Positions 1 to 7,609 of a stretch of 64,000 nucleotides of DNA are shown here, in pieces. The stretch covers positions 2,418,001 through 2,482,000 of the forward strand of contig JADJRH010000001.1 of NCBI GenBank assembly GCA_016712345.1, read 5' to 3'. The position numbers and the translations under genes were made by a program. Origin of the DNA: Polyangiaceae bacterium. GTDB taxonomy: Bacteria; Myxococcota_A; Polyangia; Polyangiales; Polyangiaceae. The stretch's first letter is position 1. Every line of letters begins with the position of its first letter. The notes beneath the pieces are model-generated. The model had not been told where the DNA came from. It was given only the letters and a program-made list of their open reading frames with translations, and ran no database searches.

Positions 1-1284
1 AATTGTGACGCGCACGGTTTTGCCTATTTCGGCAAATTCGCTCGGCTTCAACTTCTTCGGATTTTCGCGAATATTTTTGATGTCCACCGCGGCCGTCTGT
101 TTGCCAATGCGAACCGTGAGTACACCTTTTTCGTCATCGGCAGAGACCACTTCAGCGTGTACACTTTGGTGTACACTTTTTGGAAGATCGTCGGCTGGCT
201 TAGGATCGCCCTTTGCTTTTTTCAGGGGCGCAACGAGCTTGTGTCGGGCGGCGTAGTCATCCAGGTTTTTGCGTACCGAGGCTCGCGCAACCGATTGGAG
301 ATTGGCGTCGATCGTTGTCGTGACAGTGAATCCTCCGCGTTCGGCTCCGGGACCAACCAACTCGGTCAGCTTTTTTTTCACCTCATCCACCACCTCGGGC
401 GCGAGATCCGACGAAGCTTCGGTTTCGGGAGCGAGGACGATCGGTTCGTTTCTCGCGGCCTCCACCTGATCAAGCGGTGCAAAGTTTTTTTGCGCCATTT
501 GGTCGAGCACAAACTTGCGCCGCGACATCGCGCGCGTGCGATTGACACGCGGCGAATAAATGCTCGGGCCTTTCACAACACCGGCCAACATTGCGGCTTC
601 GGCGAGCTTCAGTTCGGTGACGCTTTTGCCAAAGTAGTAGCGGCTCGCTTCTTCAATTCCGTAGCGGCCGTGGCCGAAATAAATGTGGTTGAGATAAAGC
701 TCCAAAATTTCATCTTTGGTGAGCGTCTGCTCAATTTGCCGCGCTAACAGCGCTTCTTTTGCTTTGCGTGAAAACGTTCGCTCCGGCGTGAGCAGCACAT
801 TTTTAATCACCTGCTGCGTGATGGTGCTGCCGCCTTGAAGTGAGCCGGGGCTTGTCACGTTGTGCGCGAGCGCGCGCAGCATGCCGAGATAGTTGAGCCC
901 CGCGTGTTCATAAAATCGCGCGTCTTCGGCTGCCAAAACAGCCTTTTTCATCACATCCGGCACAGCTTGAATGGACACAAGCGTTCGCCGCTCAACAAAG
1001 ATCTCACCGAGCGTTGTGCCGTCGCGCGCGAGCACTCGCGTGACTTGGGGCGGGTTATATCCGCGCAGATCGCCGAGCGCCGGAAGATCACTTTCGTAGT
1101 GACGGAGCAACAAAACCAACGCGAGCGCGGCTGCCACAATCGCTCCGAGCAGCACGACGGCGAAGCGAGGCAGCCACCTCCGAGCCCAACTTCGCTTGGG
1201 ACGTTTCTTTTTTTTCGGGCGTGGTCGCACATCCCCCTCGGCCACCGGGGGATTGTCACGTTTTGCGCCGTCGCTCTCGCTCAC
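1..1284 (-). CDS. mrcA: Penicillin-binding protein 1A, 3' end cut by window edge
   Basis: Class A penicillin-binding protein, a bifunctional inner-membrane enzyme that polymerises glycan strands and cross-links peptidoglycan. The 428 visible codons hold a basic cytoplasmic tail (residues 20-36), one membrane anchor (about 41-60) and the full GT51 transglycosylase domain, with catalytic motif EDARFYEHAG (Glu120) and GGSTITQQ (151-158). From about residue 325 the linker toward the transpeptidase begins; the SxxK domain lies beyond base 1. The frame stays open to base 1, so the gene is cut by the window, not broken. I chose the GTG at 1284 because GGAG lies five bases upstream and no in-frame ATG precedes the membrane segment. 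Two GTGTACAC octamers lie inside the coding sequence at 157-176. Confidence 0.93.
   Translation of the reverse strand, partial: MSESDGAKRDNPPVAEGDVRPRPKKKKRPKRSWARRWLPRFAVVLLGAIVAAALALVLLLRHYESDLPALGDLRGYNPPQVTRVLARDGTTLGEIFVERRTLVSIQAVPDVMKKAVLAAEDARFYEHAGLNYLGMLRALAHNVTSPGSLQGGSTITQQVIKNVLLTPERTFSRKAKEALLARQIEQTLTKDEILELYLNHIYFGHGRYGIEEASRYYFGKSVTELKLAEAAMLAGVVKGPSIYSPRVNRTRAMSRRKFVLDQMAQKNFAPLDQVEAARNEPIVLAPETEASSDLAPEVVDEVKKKLTELVGPGAERGGFTVTTTIDANLQSVARASVRKNLDDYAARHKLVAPLKKAKGDPKPADDLPKSVHQSVHAEVVSADDEKGVLTVRIGKQTAAVDIKNIRENPKKLKPSEFAEIGKTVRVTI
157..176. repeat. Twin GTGTACAC palindromes inside the PBP1A gene
   Basis: Two copies of the octamer palindrome GTGTACAC lie at 157-164 and 169-176, twelve bases from start to start, roughly one helical turn. 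They are read as part of the PBP1A linker. The octamer is strongly over-represented in this window (see findings). The paired spacing would suit a dimeric DNA-binding protein, but that is inference. Confidence 0.6.
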
Positions 1285-1398
1285 GGGTTCTCCAGAACGA
1301 AGGGTACACTTGCGCCGATCGTTTTCGCCAAATCCTGACAGCAGAGCTGCGATGGGCCGCGAAAGGTCACGCGGATCGAACGCACCGCGCCCGCGCCT

Positions 1399-2745
1399 TC
1401 ATCCAAGGAACTTGAGTACAACCACGGTGAGCAAAACGCCGGCGAGCAGACACGCAACGGCGACGCCCACAAGGAGCACCACCGGCATTTTTGCTTTTTG
1501 CTCGGGCACCGCGTTCATCGGTGCAGTTTTGGCCATGGCTTTGTACGCAGGTTGAGGCGGTGAAGCCTGCTGCTGCACAGGCGGCGCCATGGGCGTGGGT
1601 TGTTGCGCCGGCATTTGCTGAACCGGACGTGCCGACACCACCGGTTGGGCAGCCTGCACAGGCTTGGGTGCGGCTGCCGCAGGCGGCGATCCATCGGTCG
1701 CCGTCATTTTCACCGTTTTTGAATTGGGGCCCGCTGTCGCTTCACCCGCGGCGGGCGCGGCGACTTTGGGGGCAGCTCCTCCGGGAGAACTTGCGGCCGG
1801 AGCCGGAATGACAGGCGCCGCGGTACCGGCCGCAGGACCGGGCATCATCGCGGTGAAACCTTTGCCTGAAGCGCCGGCAAACGGTTTGAGGGCGGCGGCA
1901 AACTCCGCGGCATTTGCGTAGCGATTTTCAGGCTTTTTTTCGAGAGCTTTTGCGATCACCTGTCCGAGCCCGGGCGGAAACGTTTTGGTGGCCACGCGCT
2001 CATCGAGCGGTATCGGAGGCTTTGTAACGTGAAGCTGAATGTACTCCATGGGCGTGCGCGCATCGAAAGGCAGCTTGCCTGTGAGCACTTCGTACAAGAT
2101 CGTTGCCAGTGAATAGATGTCGCTTCGAGCATCGAGCGTGTGACCCTGAGCCTGTTCCGGCGACATAAACTCGGGTGTTCCAAACACCATGCCTTCTTGA
2201 GTGAGCATGATTGAACCCGGTCGCATTTCTCGCTCGGTGACTTTTGCGAGCCCAAAATCAAGCACTTTTGGAAAGTCTTTAAGCCCGCCGTTGGTGGAGA
2301 GAAAGATGTTCTCGGGCTTTAGGTCGCGGTGGATAATCCCCATCATGTGCGCTTCTTGGAGCGCGCCGCAGACCTGAATTAACACGGGTATGGCGCGCTC
2401 CACCGGGAGCGGACCTTCTTTGCGAACCACTTGATTGAGGTTTCGCCCTTCGAGGTACTCCATCACGATGTAGAGCGACCCGTCGTCGAGTTCACCGTAG
2501 AGATACACTTTGACGGTGTTTGGATGAGAAAGGTGGCTCATCGCCCGCGCTTCGCGTCGAAAGCGCGACACGAGGTCTTTTCGATTGGCGAGCTTTGGGT
2601 GGAGGATTTTAACCGCCACCATACGATTCATTGCGGGCTGAAGGGCCTTGTACACGGCACCCATGCCGCCCGAGCCGATCTTTTGCAAGATTCGGAACTG
2701 GCCATCCAAGAGGTCACGACCGATGTTCGGATCCTGGGCGACCAT
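1399..2745 (-). CDS. Membrane-anchored Ser/Thr protein kinase (Hanks type)
   Basis: Eukaryotic-like protein kinase tethered by its C-terminus. The kinase domain spans about residues 17-290: glycine loop GSGGMGAVYK (24-33), ATP-anchoring Lys46 in VAVK, catalytic loop HRDLKPEN (Asp141), DFG (163-165), and GTPEFMSPEQ ending the activation segment. All catalytic residues are present. Residues about 295-415 form a Pro/Ala/Gln-rich linker, followed by a single membrane helix (about 422-445) that ends the protein, so there is no outside sensor domain such as PASTA. Such tail-anchored kinases are numerous in Myxococcota. It is divergent from pgeF and lies 114 bases upstream of the PBP1A gene on the same strand; a role in cell-wall control is possible but rests on position only. 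Its substrate is unknown. Confidence 0.95.
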   Translation of the reverse strand: MVAQDPNIGRDLLDGQFRILQKIGSGGMGAVYKALQPAMNRMVAVKILHPKLANRKDLVSRFRREARAMSHLSHPNTVKVYLYGELDDGSLYIVMEYLEGRNLNQVVRKEGPLPVERAIPVLIQVCGALQEAHMMGIIHRDLKPENIFLSTNGGLKDFPKVLDFGLAKVTEREMRPGSIMLTQEGMVFGTPEFMSPEQAQGHTLDARSDIYSLATILYEVLTGKLPFDARTPMEYIQLHVTKPPIPLDERVATKTFPPGLGQVIAKALEKKPENRYANAAEFAAALKPFAGASGKGFTAMMPGPAAGTAAPVIPAPAASSPGGAAPKVAAPAAGEATAGPNSKTVKMTATDGSPPAAAAPKPVQAAQPVVSARPVQQMPAQQPTPMAPPVQQQASPPQPAYKAMAKTAPMNAVPEQKAKMPVVLLVGVAVACLLAGVLLTVVVLKFLG

Positions 2746-2881
2746 GCTTTGCCCACGAAGCTAAACATATTCGAATGAAGATTGCATCGACCTTCCAAGC
2801 GACGTGTGTCAGGCGTACACAGTCGGGTTGAACCCTTCGCTCCGAACACGCGACAGCCGACACGCGAAAAAGAAGGTGCTC

Positions 2882-3742
2882 ATGCGCGAAACATCAAATG
2901 ACGCCGATCTATCGCATCGAAACAGCGAACAACCGAAGCCATTAACTCTAACGAGTGCGCTTTTAAAAGAAGCGGGATTTGCGCACGGTTTTTTTACGCG
3001 TCGAGGTGGCGTAAGCGCCCCACCATTTGATGAACTCAACTTCTTTGCGGGCGCTGGTGACAATCCAAACTCCGTAGCAATCAATCGGCAAATTGCGGCC
3101 CAACATCTCGGTGTTCCACAGGAGGCGCTTTATTACGTGAGCCAAGTGCATGGCACCGATTCGGTGGTGTTGAGATCGTCTGACGACTTTAACGACGTTG
3201 TGAAAAAAAGAGGCGATATCACGCTCTCAAATAACCCCGGTGTTGCGTGCGGGGTGAGGTCGGCCGATTGCCTTCCCGTGTTGTTGGCAGACCGCAGGTC
3301 CGGTGCGGTCGCCGCCATTCACAGCGGTTGGAAAGGCACAACACTCCGCGTCGCGAGCATTGGAGTTGAGAAACTGCGAGAGCTAATCGGAAACAACGGC
3401 GACATCGTCGCAGCCATCGGACCAAACATTTCAGTTTGTTGTTTTGAAGTGGGTGATGACGTTGCTTCAGAACTCACAAGCGCATCGGGAGCCGGTGAAA
3501 GCGCGCTCTTTTGGGGTGCACCTTCGAGTCGAGCAATCGAAAAGAATCCGAGTGTGCTGCGCACACGGCGGATCGATTTGAGACTCATTGTGAAGACGCA
3601 GTTATTGGAGAGCGGTGTTGCGGCGCACAACATTGATGATGTTGCGGGATGTACACATTGTGACGCAACGCTTTATCACTCTCATCGTCGAGATGCCGAA
3701 CGCAGCGGTCGCCTTCTTTCGGCGATTGTTGTGCGAAGTTAG
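2882..3742 (+). CDS. pgeF: Peptidoglycan editing factor / YfiH laccase-domain protein
   Basis: YfiH/PgeF family protein of 286 residues, the usual length. Family members hydrolyse misincorporated amino acids (L-Ser in place of L-Ala) from UDP-MurNAc precursors; older annotations say polyphenol oxidase. Visible motifs in order are FFTRRGGVS near the N-terminus, the metal-binding QVHGTD, ADCLPVLLAD, AIHSGWKGT, GPNISVCCFEVG, and the C-terminal AGCTHC with YHSHRRD. The His/Cys/His zinc ligands are all kept. I start at the ATG at 2882, which has AAGAAGG six bases upstream, rather than at a 26-codon upstream extension that lacks conserved sequence. It is divergent from the kinase gene; no operon partner follows. 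Confidence 0.92.
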   Translation: MRETSNDADLSHRNSEQPKPLTLTSALLKEAGFAHGFFTRRGGVSAPPFDELNFFAGAGDNPNSVAINRQIAAQHLGVPQEALYYVSQVHGTDSVVLRSSDDFNDVVKKRGDITLSNNPGVACGVRSADCLPVLLADRRSGAVAAIHSGWKGTTLRVASIGVEKLRELIGNNGDIVAAIGPNISVCCFEVGDDVASELTSASGAGESALFWGAPSSRAIEKNPSVLRTRRIDLRLIVKTQLLESGVAAHNIDDVAGCTHCDATLYHSHRRDAERSGRLLSAIVVRS

Positions 3743-4229
3743 AAAAAGCGGCTCGCGAGCGATCATCAATGCTCGCTCAAAACGTCTAAAAAAAAGACTC
3801 GCGAGAGCCACATCAATGCTCACTCAAATGGTCGAGCGAGCGATCATCAATGCTCCGTTTTTTGTACAAGCACCCAAACTCCAGATCGTCGGGTTGGTCA
3901 ACACGATGTTTGGGTGAAGCAGTGTTGGAGCTGGACCATCATGGACCATGGCTTTAGTCCATGGCCGAGTTGTCGCTCCTTCACGGCGCCAAGAGAGGAG
4001 TGAGGTGATGAAAAAACCATAGCCGATTCAATAGCTTTTGGCCTAATCCCTACCAGGTCGCATGACCTATTACGACGCGTCCAAAGCTTCCGTCGGACTA
4101 CCGGTTCTCGTCCGAAACTCTGTGTTGTGAGTGCCGCTCTCACGACCGATTGATTATTCAATTTGAAAAAAAGGATCATCGAAAGAAACGTCTGTTGACT
4201 GACCTTCTGAGTTATGACACTGAACATTT
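3743..4229. other. Intergenic region with short repeats, no gene seen
   Basis: This 487-base gap separates pgeF from the histone-like gene. Its first 110 bases carry three copies of an 11-base repeat (separate entry). Around 3943-3963 two CCATGG sites form a weak inverted repeat. Frames on both strands contain only short, compositionally unlikely ORFs. It presumably holds the promoter of the downstream gene, but I could not pick a convincing -35/-10 pair. Confidence 0.5.
3764..3855 (+). repeat. Three direct copies of CATCAATGCTC
   Basis: The 11-mer CATCAATGCTC occurs at 3764-3774, 3811-3821 and 3845-3855. The outer copies share the longer flank GCGATCATCAATGCTC, and GCTCGCGAGC-like palindromic bits lie next to them. 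Spacing is irregular (47 and 34 bases start to start), so this is not a CRISPR or a regular tandem array. It looks like decayed repeat debris. Confidence 0.6.
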
Positions 4230-4688
4230 ATGAACAACATTGATTCAATGCTACGAGCGCGTGTTGACGCATTCGCCTCCGACTTGTCGGCTTTAATCAA
4301 ACAGGCTGCCCTCGAAGCGGTTGCCAACGCACTTAAAGGTGGTGAAGCCGCTGCCCCCGCTGCCAAAGCCCCCGCCGGTCGTAAGCGTGGTCCGGCTCCC
4401 GCGGCAGCCAAAGCCGCTCCCAAGGCCGCTCCCAAAGCGCCCGCTGCCGCTCCGGCCGCTCCCGCAAAGCGCAAAGCCGGTCAAAAGCGCTCACCCGATG
4501 AAATTGCCAAGACCACTGACAAGCTTCTTCAATACATTGCCAAAAACTCCAACCAACGCATTGAAGAGATCGCCAAAGGCGTTGGCACGAGCACCAAAGA
4601 GCTGACGCTCCCGATCAAAAAGCTCATCGCCGACGGGGAGATTATCGCAAAGGGCGAGAAGCGCGCGACCCGTTATTCACAAGCCTGA
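4230..4688 (+). CDS. Histone H1-like DNA-binding protein with winged-helix-like C-terminus
   Basis: A 152-residue protein probably binding DNA or nucleoid. Residues about 1-38 form an amphipathic helix region. Residues about 40-92 are an Ala/Pro/Lys/Arg tail with an AT-hook-like GRKRGP and repeated KAAPK units, much like eukaryotic histone H1 tails. Residues about 95-152 (from SPDEIAKTTDKLLQYIAK through ELTLPIKKLIADGEI) read as a small winged helix. No Shine-Dalgarno is obvious before the ATG at 4230. The gene stands alone and ends in a strong hairpin terminator, fitting high expression. Myxobacteria are known for H1/HMGA-like proteins (the CarD tail is one example); the exact role here is inferred. 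Confidence 0.72.
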   Translation: MNNIDSMLRARVDAFASDLSALIKQAALEAVANALKGGEAAAPAAKAPAGRKRGPAPAAAKAAPKAAPKAPAAAPAAPAKRKAGQKRSPDEIAKTTDKLLQYIAKNSNQRIEEIAKGVGTSTKELTLPIKKLIADGEIIAKGEKRATRYSQA

Positions 4689-4767
4689 TTCCTTAAACGG
4701 GGGGTTGATGTCGGCCGCGTTGCGTACACAAACAATGCGGATCGATTAAAATTGTCGACTTAAATGC

Positions 4768-4799
4768 AAAAAGGGAGCGACGTTAATCGCTCCCTTTTT
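4768..4799. terminator. Bidirectional rho-independent terminator
   Basis: A perfect 13-bp stem (AAAAAGGGAGCGA at 4768-4780 pairing with 4787-4799) has a six-base CGTTAA loop, an A-run on the left and a T-run on the right. It therefore can work on both strands. It sits between the histone-like gene ending at 4688 and the convergent lipoprotein gene ending at 4857. Confidence 0.93.
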
Positions 4800-4856
4800 A
4801 CGTTATTGATAACGAAGCGCCCACCGGAGGCCGGCGCTTTGCGTTACCGAATTGTC

Positions 4857-5396
4857 TCAGTTTTGGGGGCAATCGCCGATGGCAGTGACGAAGTCAATGC
4901 AATCTTGTGAACCCGTGCAGGCGCCGTAAGCGTTGGCGCAGGTGCCACCGAGAGCGCAGCCAATGCAGCCGGTCATTGAGTCACCGCACGCCGTTTCATC
5001 GGGCATTGCCGAGGTGTCGCACGCGTCTGTCATGGCGGGCGGCATTTGGCAGCCGGAGCCCATACCGTCGCAGGTGGTGTAACAGGCTTCGCAGATAACG
5101 CAGACGATCAGGTCGTTATAGATCGTCGCGCCTTCGGGGTATTCCTGCGCAAAGCAGTTTGCGCAGTCACCGAAGGTGGCTTCCGCGGTGCAGTCCGTGG
5201 TGCCTGTTGTGGTGGTTGTTGTCGTGGTCGTTGTGGTGGTGGTCGTTGTGGTGGTGGTCGTGGTCGACGCACCCGAACCACCTGAACCGCCCGAGCCACC
5301 CGAGCCGCCGCTGTTCGAGCTGCTGCTGTCACCGCCGTCACAGCCAACCACAATTCCCGCTGCCACAACCATCATCCCAAAGATCCAAGACTTCAT
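4857..5396 (-). CDS. Cysteine-rich lipoprotein with poly-threonine stalk
   Basis: A 179-residue surface lipoprotein of unknown function. The signal peptide ends in a VVGC lipobox (Cys19). Then comes a Ser/Gly linker (GGSGGSGG type, residues 24-44), a run of 20 threonines (45-64), and a C-terminal domain with about 14 cysteines in CxxC-type spacings (for example CANC, CVICEAC, CIGC). It probably forms a small disulfide-rich domain held away from the membrane by the stalk. I start at the ATG at 5396, preceded by GGAGG at good spacing and directly followed by the signal peptide; 14 more codons are open upstream but look non-coding. The codon mix in the threonine run is repetitive and may vary in length. 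Confidence 0.8.
   Translation of the reverse strand: MKSWIFGMMVVAAGIVVGCDGGDSSSSNSGGSGGSGGSGGSGASTTTTTTTTTTTTTTTTTTTTGTTDCTAEATFGDCANCFAQEYPEGATIYNDLIVCVICEACYTTCDGMGSGCQMPPAMTDACDTSAMPDETACGDSMTGCIGCALGGTCANAYGACTGSQDCIDFVTAIGDCPQN
5205..5264. repeat. Trinucleotide repeat tract encoding 20 threonines
   Basis: Sixty bases made only of ACC, ACG and ACA codons on the minus strand, with a partial 15-base period (GGTGGTGGTCGTTGT on the plus strand). Because length changes are in multiples of three, the stalk length could vary between strains without breaking the frame. Confidence 0.8.
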
Positions 5397-5730
5397 TTTG
5401 CGACCTCCAACCAACGTCAATTGCCAAAAAAACCGCAACGTTCGCCGATGTTACGCTGGCCGGGGGCCCTGGCCTAAGCTCGATCGACCATCGATAGCGT
5501 GATTGAGAAGTGCGCTCACCTCATCTGTGAGGCTCTTCTGTTTTCATCCATCGAAAGCACGCGCGAAAAGAAATGCTTCAGCGTAATCCTGTCCGAAACG
5601 CGCGCCCCTGTTACACGCGCCGAAGCATCATTGCAACGATTTGGAAACGCTTCTGAGCGCGATCCGCCTGTTTTTTGTCACGTTGAAAAAGTACACCGCT
5701 GTGAAGGGCATTATGCACCTCACACTCAAC
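5397..5730. other. Intergenic stretch without recognised features
   Basis: The region upstream of the poly-Thr lipoprotein gene. No ORF here has credible composition or a ribosome-binding site, and I see no clear terminator or promoter. The dispersed repeat begins near 5731. Confidence 0.4.
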
Positions 5731-6012
5731 GACCTGAAATACCCAGCAATGACTTGAGACGTCTCGATTCCTGACACGTCGTAATCAACGCGGAGGCACG
5801 GAGAGCACGGAGATCCACGGAGTTTTTTGTATTTCAGACCGCTATCGGCTTGCACCGCGTGACGGATTCACCTGCCAGGCCGGGATCACGGCTGATGTGT
5901 ACCCATAGCAGCCAAAGAAACAAAAACCTCCGTGACCCTCCGTGTTCTCCGTGATTCCGTGGTGAAGAGACGTCACAAGGTTCGAAAAGGGTCCGGTCAT
6001 TGCGTGGCGGTG
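5731..6012 (-). repeat. Dispersed CACGGAG repeat, copy A (no 315-bp module)
   Basis: A repeat unit read on the minus strand. It begins next to the carboxylase stop codon with a GACCGGAC segment, then TGTGACGTCTCTTCACCACGG, an arm of repeated CACGGAG, an inner segment, an inverted arm of CTCCGTG, and an end that includes TTACGACGTGTCAGG and AATCGAGAC. The two arms pair, so the unit folds back. The inner segment and both ends match copy D at 34.8-35.4 kb base for base over long stretches, but the 315-bp module present in copy D is absent here, giving an empty-site comparison. Confidence 0.8.
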
Positions 6013-6013
6013 T

Positions 6014-7576
6014 TTAAAGCGGAATGTTGCCGTGTTTGCGCGGCGGGTTTTTATCGCGCTTGTCGCGCAACAGTTCGAGCGAAGCACCGAGTCGCGCGCG
6101 CAGTCGCCGCGGATGAATCACTTCATCAATGAAACCAAGTTCGGCAGCTTTATACGGATTGGCGAACTTGGCTTTGTATTCATCGACAAATGTTTTTCGA
6201 AGAGCGGCGGGATCGGCCGCACTTTGGATCTCGCGTCGATAAACAATGTTGACCGCCCCTTCAGGGCCCATCACTGCAATTTCCGCGGTTGGAAAAGCGA
6301 GATTTACGTCGGCTCGAATATGCTTCGATGCCATCACATCGTAGGCACCGCCATAAGCTTTTCGGGTGATGACTGTCACCTTGGGAACGGTTGCTTCTGC
6401 GAATGCGTAAAGCAGTTTGGCACCGTGCGTGATGATGCCGCCGTACTCTTGATCGGTTCCGGGTAAAAAGCCCGGCACGTCGACAAACGTGACGAGGGGA
6501 ATATTAAACGCATCACAAAACCGCACAAATCGAGCCGCTTTAATGCTCGCCTTAATATCGAGACATCCTGCGAGTACCTGCGGTTGATTGGCCACAACAC
6601 CAATGGGCCTGCCACCGATACGCGCAAACCCCACAACAATGTTTTGCGCATAACGCTCATGCACTTCAAACAAGTGCCCATCATCCACAACGGCTAGCAC
6701 AACGTTTTTAATGTCGTACGGTTTGGATGAATCGAGCGGGATCATTGTGTCGAGTTCAGGCACATCTCGATCAACAGGATCTGCGGCCGATCGACGCGGC
6801 GGATCTTCTGTATTGTTGGATGGAAGATACGAAAGAAGCTGTCTCACTTTCACAATCGCCGCGCGATCATCGGCGGCCGTGACGTGACACACTCCACTCT
6901 TTGACGCGTGCGCCGCGGCACCACCGAGAGCCTCTTTGGTCACGTCTTCATTGGTGACCGTTTTGATCACTTCAGGCCCGGTGATGAACATGTAACTCGT
7001 CTGTTCAACCATCAAGATAAAGTCTGTGATGGCCGGTGAGTACACAGCGCCGCCGGCACACGGGCCCAAAATGGCGCTGATCTGAGGCACCACACCGCTG
7101 GCCAATGTGTTGCGCAAGAAGATGTCGGCGTAGCCCGCAAGTGACTCCACACCTTCTTGAATGCGCGCACCCCCCGAGTCGTTAAGACCAATTACGGGGG
7201 CACCGATCTTCATTGCCAGATCCATGATCTTGCAAATTTTGGCTGCGTAAGCGCCCGAAAGCGATCCACCAAAAACGGTGAAGTCCTGCGCAAACACCAC
7301 CACCTTACGCCCGTCGACAAGGCCCCAGCCGGTCACAACACCGTCGCCGAGAACCTTTTGTTTCTCCATTTCAAAGTCGGTACAGCGGTGAACAACAAAC
7401 CGATCAAGCTCCACAAATGAGCCTGGATCCAGCAGCAAATCAATGCGCTCCCGGGCCGTTAGCTTTCCGGCTTCGTGTTGTTTTTTCATGCGCGCCGCTC
7501 CTCCCCCTTCGAGCGCGCGACGGTTTAACTCATCAAGTCGTTCAAGCGGTGAGAGCGCAGGACGTTCTGCCGACAT
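6014..7576 (-). CDS. pccB: Acyl-CoA carboxylase carboxyltransferase (beta) subunit
   Basis: A biotin-dependent carboxyltransferase of 520 residues, the usual length for propionyl-/acetyl-CoA carboxylase beta chains. It transfers carboxylate from carboxybiotin to an acyl-CoA, usually propionyl-CoA to give methylmalonyl-CoA. Both crotonase-fold halves are present: LNDSGGARIQEGVESLAGY and GPCAGGAVYSPA in the N-terminal half, and VDVPGFLPGTDQE with KAYGGAYDVM in the C-terminal half. No biotin carboxylase/carrier gene is near, so the alpha subunit must be encoded elsewhere. It is last in the run pyrH-foldase-kamA-pccB, starting 33 bases after the kamA stop. Acyl chain preference cannot be read from sequence alone. 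Confidence 0.93.
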   Translation of the reverse strand: MSAERPALSPLERLDELNRRALEGGGAARMKKQHEAGKLTARERIDLLLDPGSFVELDRFVVHRCTDFEMEKQKVLGDGVVTGWGLVDGRKVVVFAQDFTVFGGSLSGAYAAKICKIMDLAMKIGAPVIGLNDSGGARIQEGVESLAGYADIFLRNTLASGVVPQISAILGPCAGGAVYSPAITDFILMVEQTSYMFITGPEVIKTVTNEDVTKEALGGAAAHASKSGVCHVTAADDRAAIVKVRQLLSYLPSNNTEDPPRRSAADPVDRDVPELDTMIPLDSSKPYDIKNVVLAVVDDGHLFEVHERYAQNIVVGFARIGGRPIGVVANQPQVLAGCLDIKASIKAARFVRFCDAFNIPLVTFVDVPGFLPGTDQEYGGIITHGAKLLYAFAEATVPKVTVITRKAYGGAYDVMASKHIRADVNLAFPTAEIAVMGPEGAVNIVYRREIQSAADPAALRKTFVDEYKAKFANPYKAAELGFIDEVIHPRRLRARLGASLELLRDKRDKNPPRKHGNIPL

Positions 7577-7609
7577 GACGCGGCCGTACCATAGGTTTGT
7601 CCGCGATGG

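Noticed and set aside
3898..4227. 109-codon minus-strand ORF between pgeF and the histone-like gene
   Set aside because: No ribosome-binding site, no recognisable motif, composition unlike neighbouring genes; probably chance.
5772..5975. CRISPR array made of CACGGAG repeats
   Set aside because: The repeat is only 7-8 bases, spacing is irregular, arms are inverted and there are no unique 30-base spacers or cas genes.
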